From NCBI GenBank assembly GCA_005878325.1, contig VBMR01000104.1, positions 1 to 5,195 on the forward strand: 5,195 nt of DNA, given 5' to 3'. A program made the translations under genes and the position numbers. The stretch is from Methanobacteriota archaeon. GTDB lineage: Archaea > Thermoplasmatota > Thermoplasmata > RBG-16-68-12. Below, in pieces: positions 1-5,195 of the stretch. The notes under the pieces are model-generated. The model did no database searches and was not told where the DNA came from. It was given only the letters and a program-made list of their open reading frames with translations. The stretch's first letter is position 1, and every line of letters starts with the position of its first letter.

Positions 1-283
1 CGACTCCGTAGTGCGCCATGGCGACGGCATCCCTTCCGGTGCCGCATCCGATTTCGAGAATGCGATCTCCCGGATGGAACCGCGAGAGGGCCGTACCGAG
101 AGTCGTGCGACGGACTCGCTCGCTGATCGCATTCCGTCCCTCGACCCGGTCGTACGAATCGGCGGTCTGATCGTACCCTCGGGCGACGTAGGCGTAGTAG
201 GGCGCGCCCGGTTCGAAGGCGGGAGCCCGTCCGCGGGGCGCGCTATGGGACGATTCGGAAGACAAGGACTCGTGGTGCGCCAA
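1..283 (-). CDS. Class I SAM-dependent methyltransferase, 3' end beyond window
   Basis: Reading the minus strand gives an open frame that runs off the left edge; about 94 N-terminal residues are visible. After a Ser/Pro/Arg-rich start comes a segment YVARGYDQTADSYD (about residues 32-45), typical of the helix before the Rossmann fold in UbiE/Methyltransf_11-type enzymes. The SAM-binding motif I, ILEIGCGTG, follows at about 75-83, then RDAVAMAHYGV. It should transfer a methyl group from SAM; the substrate cannot be deduced. No ATG or GTG lies near the expected start. The best candidates are TTG at 283-281 or TTG at 265-263, giving a 41- or 23-bp overlap with the upstream glycosyltransferase gene; neither has a convincing Shine-Dalgarno sequence, so translational coupling is likely. 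An ATG at 412 is in frame but would add a stretch that looks like shadow translation. It is the last visible gene of the operon. The family call is firm and the start is uncertain. Confidence 0.85.
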   Translation of the reverse strand, partial: MAHHESLSSESSHSAPRGRAPAFEPGAPYYAYVARGYDQTADSYDRVEGRNAISERVRRTTLGTALSRFHPGDRILEIGCGTGRDAVAMAHYGV

Positions 284-1748
284 AGTTGTATTCGACCCCC
301 GTTGCGTCGTAGAGCAGAATGAAATGGTGACCGTTGACTCCGTTCGCTTGGTCCGGGAAGAGTTGACGGATCCGATTGTATGGGACCGTGACCATGACGA
401 CGTAGGCGGCATTCGCGATGATGAATGCCGTCGCGTCTACCGCATCTTGCGGCAAACCGGACGGTGCGAGGACCCGGGAACTCGGATAGCCACTGTAGTA
501 GGTGGCGATTGGGGACTCCGAGATGAGTACCTTCCCATCCGGGAGGTCCAGCGTGGACAAGAATTCCCCCGCTCGTTGGGTCCCGCTGAGGAAGAACCCA
601 GGAGGAGGGGACACGGATGAGATCTGAACCGCGAGGACGATCGAAAGGGTGACGGCGGCCAAAACGGGCCCCCAGGTTTGCGCCCGTCGGAGGAATTGGG
701 CCGCCCGAGGACGCCACGTGCCGATAGTGGCAATCGCCATCCCGGAGTTGGCGCACACGATGGGGAGAGTTAGGTGGATGTACCGCGGGCCTGGGTTGCC
801 GAACCCCGCGGCCGTGTAGACGATCTCCGCGCCGTAGAACATGCAAAGAATCCAGGTGAGGGGGGACTTCCGGTGTTTTAGGAGACCCCACGCGATCCCG
901 AGGACCGCGAAAGGCGTCCACCCGAGGTACCATGCGAAGAAGGTGAAGAGTCGATCGGTCAGCGGCGCCAAGGTTCCCACAGACGCCTTGTACTGGACGT
1001 CGGCCGAGGTTTGAGCGATGATCATCGCGGGAAGGAAACCATATTGGCTCGTCCAGAGCCACCAGATGGCCGCGAAGATCGACGCGGGAGCCGCCAGGGA
1101 TAAGAGTTCGCGTCGGTCGATTCGCTTCGCCCTCCAGGAGAGGAGGAGATATGCCGCGACGAATCCCCAGACCTCGTATCGAAGGGTCGAGCCCACGAGG
1201 AACGCCAGGGCGGCGATCATGATGGGCTTCCTTTGAGCGACCGGTCGACGTTCCAAGACCACGACTCCGGCGAAGGTTGCGAGGAGGGCGAGCGCCTCGG
1301 GGGTCGCGAAGCTCGAGATCACGATGTCTGCGGGGCTCAAGGCGAACAGCGCCGCGGCGAGACCCGCCGCGATCCGTCCGCGAGGCCGGACGAGGCCGTA
1401 GATGAGTCCCGTCGTCTCGAGGGAGAAGAGAATGTTCGCGGCCTTCATCAACGGCATGATGTGCGTCCCCGCCACGGCGATGAGGCCCGTAGCGAAGAAC
1501 GTGTATCCCGGGAGCCAGTTGCCTTGGGTCATCAGAGAGAATCGGTTCGAGTACGTCCCCGTCTCGAGGAGCGCGCTTGCGGTCCACCAGTTCTGATAGC
1601 CGTCCTCGAAGGGATCGAGGAACCGGTCCCATAAGAGTCGAAAGACGACCAGCGCGACGACGAGGCCGGCGACGAACCCGGCCCGATAAACGGACTTTCG
1701 AGTGAGGTGCCAGAGGGTTCGGGGACTTCGATAAGCGACCTCGTCCAT
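243..1748 (-). CDS. Multi-pass GT-C glycosyltransferase, GT39/ArnT/PMT-like
   Basis: The protein is 501 residues. A short cytoplasmic N-terminus is followed by a membrane helix (about 23-40) and a first outer loop with the acidic pair Glu48-Asp49 in DPFEDGYQNWW, the position of the catalytic acid in GT-C enzymes. LPGYTFF (79-85), helices spread over about 83-377, an LRYEVWGF motif (189-196) and GPRYIHLTLP (320-329) are features of the GT39/ArnT/archaeal PMT_2 group. Residues about 378-501 form a soluble tail, probably extracytoplasmic, with no helix strong enough to span the membrane. Family members transfer a sugar from a polyprenyl-phosphate donor to lipid or protein on the outer face; the acceptor here is unknown. 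The ATG at 1748 lies 5 bp past the GT2 stop. The frame stays open far upstream to about 2591, but that part lies inside GT2 and is Arg/Pro/His-rich, so I treat it as shadow. The Shine-Dalgarno sequence is weak. The methyltransferase start overlaps its 3' end. Confidence 0.88.
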   Translation of the reverse strand: MDEVAYRSPRTLWHLTRKSVYRAGFVAGLVVALVVFRLLWDRFLDPFEDGYQNWWTASALLETGTYSNRFSLMTQGNWLPGYTFFATGLIAVAGTHIMPLMKAANILFSLETTGLIYGLVRPRGRIAAGLAAALFALSPADIVISSFATPEALALLATFAGVVVLERRPVAQRKPIMIAALAFLVGSTLRYEVWGFVAAYLLLSWRAKRIDRRELLSLAAPASIFAAIWWLWTSQYGFLPAMIIAQTSADVQYKASVGTLAPLTDRLFTFFAWYLGWTPFAVLGIAWGLLKHRKSPLTWILCMFYGAEIVYTAAGFGNPGPRYIHLTLPIVCANSGMAIATIGTWRPRAAQFLRRAQTWGPVLAAVTLSIVLAVQISSVSPPPGFFLSGTQRAGEFLSTLDLPDGKVLISESPIATYYSGYPSSRVLAPSGLPQDAVDATAFIIANAAYVVMVTVPYNRIRQLFPDQANGVNGHHFILLYDATGVEYNFGAPRVLVFRIVP

Positions 1749-1753
1749 GGACT

Positions 1754-3037
1754 TCAACCCGGAGCCAGTTCTCGGTATCGCACGGTCTTCCACCAGGTCG
1801 GTCCTCGTCTCACGAGAAGCCGCCACAGCCCCAAGTAGAGACATGGCACCCAATGGTACGTGTAGATTGCGAATCCGAGCAGATCGAGGGGCAGACGTCG
1901 CCGGGGGTAATCGGCGAGGGTGAATAGGCCGTAGCCCACGATGGGCAAGTATCCGAAGGAGAGGACGAACATGATGGACGGAGGAAACGACGATCGGACG
2001 TTCACCAGGCCGAGGAACATGAGGGCCGACAGCAACCACGACAGGAGGACGAGGGGCGATACGAGGAACATGCTGAGGTTGAACAAGAGATCGAGACGCT
2101 TGCGAAGGCGGACGTTCGGCGCGGTGAAAATCCGAAGTCGGACGACATATTCGACGAACACTTGGAGGGATCCCCACGCCCACCGCGTCCGTTGTTTCAA
2201 CAGAGGCCGAGTGGCCTCCACGCCCTGTTGCCACACCCGAGTCGTGTCGAGGTGGCGAAGGTCCCAGTCTCGAAGGACGAGGCGGGACGACAGTTCCAGG
2301 TCTTCGGTCAGCGCATCCGGTTTCCAATAGAGCCCTCCGTCCGCATCGATGGCGGCCTCGACGAGGGAAGATACGCGGACGAATTGGCCGTTCCCTCCGA
2401 GGGCCGCGGATCCGCTGATTCCCATCCGAATGAGTTGCGTCGTCCGGGAGAAGCCCGCAAACTCGATGTCCTGCATTCGGGTAAGCCAACCCGTGTCGCG
2501 GTTTCGGATTCGGACGGAGGCTTGTGCCCCCGCGACCGTGGGAGTGAGGAACTGGAAGGAGGCCTTCCGCAACATGTCGGTGTCCGGCCAACCGTCAGCG
2601 TCGAAGATTCCGAGGATCCAGTTCGGCGAGTGCCGGAACCGGCTGTGCTCCCGCAAGTGGCGGAACGCTCGGTTCAAGACGGTCGCCTTGCCCCGTCCGC
2701 ATTCCGCGCCTGATAACCGCATGATCGAGACGTTTGACGATTCCGTCACGTACCCTTCCACAATGGACGGTGTCTTGTCCACACTCGAGTCATCGACGAC
2801 AAGGATCTCGAATCGATCTCTCGGGTAGTCGAGGGCGAGCAAGGACTTCACGCATCCCTCGATGACGGCCTCCTCGTTGCGGGCCGGGACGATGAGGGTG
2901 AACACATGGGCGGAAGCCGTCCCCTCCTCCCGACCATGCCGACGACGAAGGACTGAAAGGTAAACCAGAGCGAGCGGGTACGCGAGGGCAAACACCAGGA
3001 AGAAGGCGGAGACGGCAGTCATATCGACGAACGGCAT
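1754..3037 (-). CDS. Membrane-bound family 2 glycosyltransferase (GT2)
   Basis: The protein is 427 residues from the ATG at 3037. It has one N-terminal membrane helix (about 7-30), then a cytoplasmic GT-A domain. All marks of the processive-type GT2 fold are present: TLIVPARNEE (47-56), VVDDSS with the nucleotide-binding Asp (80-85), DADG as the DxD metal site (146-149), GGNGQF (214-219), TEDLE with the catalytic base (244-248) and QRTRW as QxxRW (282-286). About three membrane helices follow (about 320-346, 354-376, 384-409). It should transfer sugar from a nucleotide donor at the inner membrane face, forming either a polysaccharide or a lipid-linked sugar. QxxRW favours a cellulose/hyaluronan/poly-GlcNAc-synthase-like relative, but substrate and processivity are not established. 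The start lies 4 bp after the nucleotidyltransferase stop. An in-frame upstream start at 3061 would overlap that gene, and a downstream ATG at 3022 is the alternative. GT39 follows after 5 bp. Confidence 0.9.
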   Translation of the reverse strand: MPFVDMTAVSAFFLVFALAYPLALVYLSVLRRRHGREEGTASAHVFTLIVPARNEEAVIEGCVKSLLALDYPRDRFEILVVDDSSVDKTPSIVEGYVTESSNVSIMRLSGAECGRGKATVLNRAFRHLREHSRFRHSPNWILGIFDADGWPDTDMLRKASFQFLTPTVAGAQASVRIRNRDTGWLTRMQDIEFAGFSRTTQLIRMGISGSAALGGNGQFVRVSSLVEAAIDADGGLYWKPDALTEDLELSSRLVLRDWDLRHLDTTRVWQQGVEATRPLLKQRTRWAWGSLQVFVEYVVRLRIFTAPNVRLRKRLDLLFNLSMFLVSPLVLLSWLLSALMFLGLVNVRSSFPPSIMFVLSFGYLPIVGYGLFTLADYPRRRLPLDLLGFAIYTYHWVPCLYLGLWRLLVRRGPTWWKTVRYRELAPG

Positions 3038-3041
3038 CCCA

Positions 3042-3953
3042 TCAGTCCTGGAACACTTCATACGGGTACTTGACGCGCTGGAGGAACGCGAGGCGCTCCA
3101 TCGCGCGCCGGTCTTTTCGTCGAAGCCAGTGGATCGTTCGGTACACGAGGAGGGTGATGCCCCGTGCGGCCCGTTCGGCCGGGCCGAGGATCCACGGACG
3201 GTCAGCGATCATTCCGAGGAATTTTCCTAGAACACTCGGGAGCGGTCTTGGAAGAGTCACGATCGGATCCGATCCGACCTGGGGAAAAAATCGCCCAACC
3301 CAATCGTTCCGCCGGAGGATCTCTTGGAATAACTCAGCGCCGACTAAAGGTCGGCAGTGGAGGAGTTCGAAGGCCAGGTCGGAGTCCTTCCTTGCGAACG
3401 GAGAGACTTCATCCTCGGTCCAGATAACGTTGATGCAAATGACTTTGCGGAGCGGGCCCGCGGCTCGATGCCGAAGGGAGAACACCGATCCAAGTGCCAG
3501 GGCCACGGCATACGTCAGATACTTCGTGCCATTCCGGACGAAGATGTCGAAGTCGACATCGTCCGACGGAACGTAACCCCCGGACGCGACGGAGCCGGAG
3601 AGCATCACGGAATCGACGAAGGGGCAGGCTCGGGCGAGCGAGCTCGCAAAGGCCGCCCCAATCGCCCTCCCGTGGCCGTTCGCCTCGCGGTTCTTCTGTT
3701 CTCGACCTCGTGATGGGCCCAGGAGACCTTCTTGTCCGCGAAGGCAGACGAAGGAGTCGGCGAGGGTCAGCGTGCCGCAATCGAGGATCGCTTCCCGGAG
3801 TTGATTCGGCGGTACGGGACCCCCCATCAGCTCGCTGGCGAGGGCGTCGACCGTCGGCGCGTACCCCCAGCGATGCATGAGTTCGAGCGTGCGTTCGGCC
3901 CGGGGGAGGAGAGCTTCCGTTGGCACCAACGGTGGTTCTGGATGGATGAGCAC
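3042..3953 (-). CDS. Minimal nucleotidyltransferase-domain protein with N-terminal HTH-like region
   Basis: The protein is 303 residues if it starts at the GTG at 3953. Residues about 20-60 look like a small helical or winged-helix region (RWGYAPTVDALASEL). A Pol-beta-type nucleotidyltransferase core follows: LSGSVASGG (118-126) gives the hGS motif and DVDFDIF (132-138) supplies the DxD metal ligands. The strand ICINVIW (172-178) has Asn175 where many relatives carry a third acid; then come EDE and a helical region ending RPLVG (201-205) and NDWVGRFFP (216-224). As I recall, a CLN/CIN strand followed by an acidic turn and a PLxG helix is shared by a family annotated only as nucleotidyltransferase-domain proteins. 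It may transfer NMP to a protein, sugar or small molecule; the target is unknown. The frame stays open to 4124, but that part overlaps the M48 gene and crosses the putative promoter, so the GTG is preferred; TTG at 3929 and ATG at 3878 are alternatives. It heads the glycosyltransferase operon. Confidence 0.75.
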   Translation of the reverse strand: MLIHPEPPLVPTEALLPRAERTLELMHRWGYAPTVDALASELMGGPVPPNQLREAILDCGTLTLADSFVCLRGQEGLLGPSRGREQKNREANGHGRAIGAAFASSLARACPFVDSVMLSGSVASGGYVPSDDVDFDIFVRNGTKYLTYAVALALGSVFSLRHRAAGPLRKVICINVIWTEDEVSPFARKDSDLAFELLHCRPLVGAELFQEILRRNDWVGRFFPQVGSDPIVTLPRPLPSVLGKFLGMIADRPWILGPAERAARGITLLVYRTIHWLRRKDRRAMERLAFLQRVKYPYEVFQD

Positions 3954-3976
3954 CCCGCGCCCCCGAATTAGGACAT

Positions 3977-3992
3977 TACTATTTTGATAGTA
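3977..3992. promoter_or_regulatory. 16-bp interrupted palindrome, candidate repressor operator
   Basis: The + strand reads TACTAT-TTTG-ATAGTA, two perfect 6-bp inverted arms around a 4-bp centre. It sits in the only intergenic gap and overlaps the TATA-like element. From memory, MecI/BlaI operators have TACTA and TAGTA outer half-sites with a 6-bp centre, the same 16-bp length, though with an inner TACA/TGTA core that is missing here. A BlaI-family gene is encoded about 0.9 kb upstream. The match could be chance in AT-rich DNA. Confidence 0.45.
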
Positions 3993-3996
3993 TAAG
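3987..3996 (-). promoter_or_regulatory. Putative promoter TATA-like element for the glycosyltransferase operon
   Basis: Read on the minus strand, the sequence is CTTATACTAT, an AT-rich island in GC-rich surroundings and the clearest such island I see in the window. As an archaeal TATA box it would place transcription start near 3968 and leave a leader of about 15 nt before the GTG at 3953. As a bacterial promoter, TATACT (3994-3989) would be a good -10 element, but no convincing -35 is seen about 17 bp upstream. The gap 3954-4006 otherwise holds only the palindrome; I see no T-tract terminator for the M48 gene. Confidence 0.4.
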
Positions 3997-4006
3997 CCAG
4001 TTTGCC

Positions 4007-4927
4007 CTACCGAGAAAACCCACGGAGGAGATCCGAGAGGACCAAAAGCCGTTGAACCCGTTCGTCCAAGGGCGGATACCGGCTGAAAATCCCAGGTCCG
4101 GAACCGAGGATGCTCAATCCCCACGCCGACTTGGGGGGCGTTCCGCGCGCTGCGATGCTCAGCAGCGCCGATGCGAGGGCCGCGGGTTTGCCAGTGGCCC
4201 GTCCCCCCATCTCATCCGCGAGGTACTCCCGCTCCCGGTGCACCGCGGGATCGAAGAACTTGCTGAAGGGGTCGAAGAAAAGGATTCGAGAGAGGACCCG
4301 GGAAAAGATCTTGAATTCGGCGTCATGGTGTTTCAAATGCATGACCTCGTGGGCGACGACCGCCTCCGTTTCGTCCCGATCCAGGAGGGCGAGGAGGCCT
4401 GTGGAAACCAGGATAACCCGTTCTTTCCCGCCGACGGCCAGCGCGAGAGGGGACGACGAGTAGACCATTCCGACGCCGAGGTCCCCGACCCCTTCGAACT
4501 TCGCCAGGACGGAGACGTAGTGCTGGAGCCACACCTCCGCATCGGTCGGTGCCCGCGGGGCGAACCTCCGCAGGACGGATCGGCTCCCGTACTTCCAGGC
4601 CACGGCGGAGATGAGGGCGGAGGCAGCCAACCCCCCCGCGACCGCGCCGAAGCCCGCGACCGGGACCCCGGTCCGGGTGTACGCGACCATGCGGGCCTGC
4701 GATACACACAGGACGACGCTACCGGCGACGAAGGCCCAGAAGAAAATCGAGAGGGCGTACAGGCCGGTCAACAAGCTGACGCGGAGTTTCGCGTTCCTCG
4801 CGTTCGTCACGAACACATAGAGGAGCGTCCCCATGCAGGCGCCGCAGACCGCGAGGACCATCAGGGAGAGAGGAGAGAGCCAATAGGCCTGGAGGGCCTC
4901 CCCGACCACATCGATGAAGCTAGGCAT
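4007..4927 (-). CDS. Membrane-anchored M48-family (HtpX-like) zinc metallopeptidase
   Basis: The protein is 306 residues. Three predicted membrane helices lie at about 17-41, 52-76 and 88-111, followed by the peptidase domain. The zinc site is plain: HEVMH (193-197) gives two His ligands and the catalytic Glu, and REREYLADEMGG (231-242) supplies the third ligand, Glu234, in the ExxxD arrangement of M48 enzymes. The end carries YPPLDERVQRLL (284-295), a tail common in HtpX proteins. It should cleave membrane or membrane-near cytosolic proteins, as HtpX does in quality control. Alternatively it may act on the co-encoded BlaI-type repressor, as BlaR1 (family M56) does for BlaI; that is inference. 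The frame is open to 4987, but the ATG at 4927 is chosen because AAGGAG lies 7 nt before it and the longer N-terminus is Arg/Ser-rich and inside the repressor gene. It overlaps the repressor by 8 bp, so the two are co-transcribed. Confidence 0.9.
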   Translation of the reverse strand: MPSFIDVVGEALQAYWLSPLSLMVLAVCGACMGTLLYVFVTNARNAKLRVSLLTGLYALSIFFWAFVAGSVVLCVSQARMVAYTRTGVPVAGFGAVAGGLAASALISAVAWKYGSRSVLRRFAPRAPTDAEVWLQHYVSVLAKFEGVGDLGVGMVYSSSPLALAVGGKERVILVSTGLLALLDRDETEAVVAHEVMHLKHHDAEFKIFSRVLSRILFFDPFSKFFDPAVHREREYLADEMGGRATGKPAALASALLSIAARGTPPKSAWGLSILGSGPGIFSRYPPLDERVQRLLVLSDLLRGFSR

Positions 4928-5195
4928 CCCGCTTCTCCTTGGACCGACGTTCGTCGACCTGCTTCCGGAGCGCGCGGGCCTTCGCATCGGACGCCGTGGG
5001 GCCTTCGAGGATATAGGAGACCGCGGCCCCGCCGAACGTGTCCACGACGCGGTCGATCATCGAGGCCATCGCCTTGCGGTAGGCCTGCCCTTCGCGGACC
5101 CGATAGTACACCTTCTTCTCGCTCTCCTTCCGCACCGCGACGAGGCCCTTGTCCACGAGGCGGTACAGGGTGGTCGTCACGCTCGTGTAGGCGAC
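4920..5195 (-). CDS. BlaI/MecI-family winged-helix transcriptional repressor, 5' end beyond window
   Basis: Only the C-terminal 91 residues are inside the window; the frame is open through the right edge (VAYTSV...), so a GTG at 5180 is internal, not the start. The visible part begins in the DNA-recognition helix, AYTSVTTTLYRLVDKGLV, which matches the BlaI/MecI/CopY signature. The beta wing follows (VRKESEKKVYYRVRE), then the C-terminal dimerisation helices (ASMIDRVVDTFGGAAVSYIL) and a charged Arg/Lys/Glu-rich tail. Family members bind operator dyads as dimers. In staphylococci they are inactivated by cleavage in the dimerisation region after the membrane protease BlaR1 is activated. Here the next gene is an M48 membrane protease overlapping by 8 bp, suggesting a functional pair. 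About 30-40 N-terminal residues are probably missing because of the window edge. The ligand or signal is unknown. Confidence 0.88.
   Translation of the reverse strand, partial: VAYTSVTTTLYRLVDKGLVAVRKESEKKVYYRVREGQAYRKAMASMIDRVVDTFGGAAVSYILEGPTASDAKARALRKQVDERRSKEKRDA
4935..4940 (-). promoter_or_regulatory. Ribosome binding site that fixes the M48 start
   Basis: The minus strand reads AAGGAG, then 7 nt, then ATG at 4927. It is the strongest Shine-Dalgarno match before any gene in the window and lies inside the 3' end of the BlaI-family gene. It supports the shorter start at 4927 over the in-frame ATG at 4987. Confidence 0.75.

Noticed and set aside
1233..1634. Plus-strand open frame of 133 codons, and other plus-strand frames across the window
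   Set aside because: They lie opposite well-supported minus-strand genes, have low-complexity Arg/Glu/Gly-rich translations and no recognisable motifs. They are antisense shadows.
1749..2591. N-terminal extension of the GT39 frame inside the GT2 gene, which would make a 782-residue protein
   Set aside because: The extension is rich in Arg, Pro, His and Ser with no domain character, and overlaps the GT2 gene, which has complete motifs. An ATG 5 bp after the GT2 stop leads straight into a membrane helix. The open frame is a by-product of GC-rich coding DNA.
3261..3274. Perfect 14-bp palindrome GATCGGATCCGATC
   Set aside because: It falls within the nucleotidyltransferase coding region and is explained by GC-rich codons around Gly-Ser-Asp-Pro; there is no intergenic context or second copy.
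3977..3992. Rho-independent terminator for the M48 gene formed by the palindrome
   Set aside because: The stem is only 6 A/T-rich base pairs and no T-run follows on the minus strand, so an operator role is more plausible.
3954..4124. Longer N-terminus of the nucleotidyltransferase reaching into the M48 gene
   Set aside because: It would overlap the conserved M48 tail and translate through the AT-rich promoter-like gap, and has no recognisable domain. The GTG at 3953 fits the promoter position better.
4928..4987. 20-residue N-terminal extension of the M48 protease
   Set aside because: It lies inside the repressor gene and is Arg/Ser-rich, whereas the ATG at 4927 has AAGGAG at 7 nt.

Overview
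The window is compact, GC-rich (about 60% by eye), and coded entirely on the minus strand. It holds six genes or gene parts in two back-to-back transcription groups, read from high to low coordinates. The only non-coding stretch longer than a few bases is a 53-bp AT-rich gap at 3954-4006.

Region 1 (4007-5195) is a two-gene regulatory and proteolytic pair. The 3' part of a BlaI/MecI-family winged-helix repressor runs in from the window edge. It overlaps by 8 bp a membrane-anchored M48 (HtpX-type) zinc metallopeptidase, which has a clear Shine-Dalgarno sequence. The layout recalls the BlaI-BlaR1 switches of bacteria, but the protease is M48-like and no sensor domain is visible.

Region 2 (3954-4006) is the AT-rich gap. 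It contains a TATA-like element on the minus strand, overlapping a 16-bp interrupted palindrome with TACTAT/ATAGTA arms. The outer half-sites and length resemble BlaI/MecI operators as I remember them.

Region 3 (1-3953) is a tightly packed operon: a minimal nucleotidyltransferase with an N-terminal helix-turn-helix-like region, a polytopic GT2 glycosyltransferase, a GT-C (GT39/ArnT/PMT-like) polyprenyl-phosphate-sugar-dependent glycosyltransferase, and the 5' part of a class I SAM-dependent methyltransferase. Gaps or overlaps are +4, +5 and about -41 bp, so the genes are probably co-transcribed. The likely theme is assembly or decoration of a cell-surface glycan or glycolipid: GT2 acts on the cytoplasmic side, GT39 acts on the outer face, and the methyltransferase modifies lipid, sugar or quinone-like acceptors. 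The exact product cannot be read from the sequence.

Organism: a free-living prokaryote with a compact, GC-rich genome. The BlaI plus small M48 pair, the TATA-like box with a short leader, weak Shine-Dalgarno signals inside the operon and the style of the GT-C protein make me lean towards a euryarchaeal or Thermoplasmatota-like archaeon. This is an impression; a GC-rich bacterium is not excluded.
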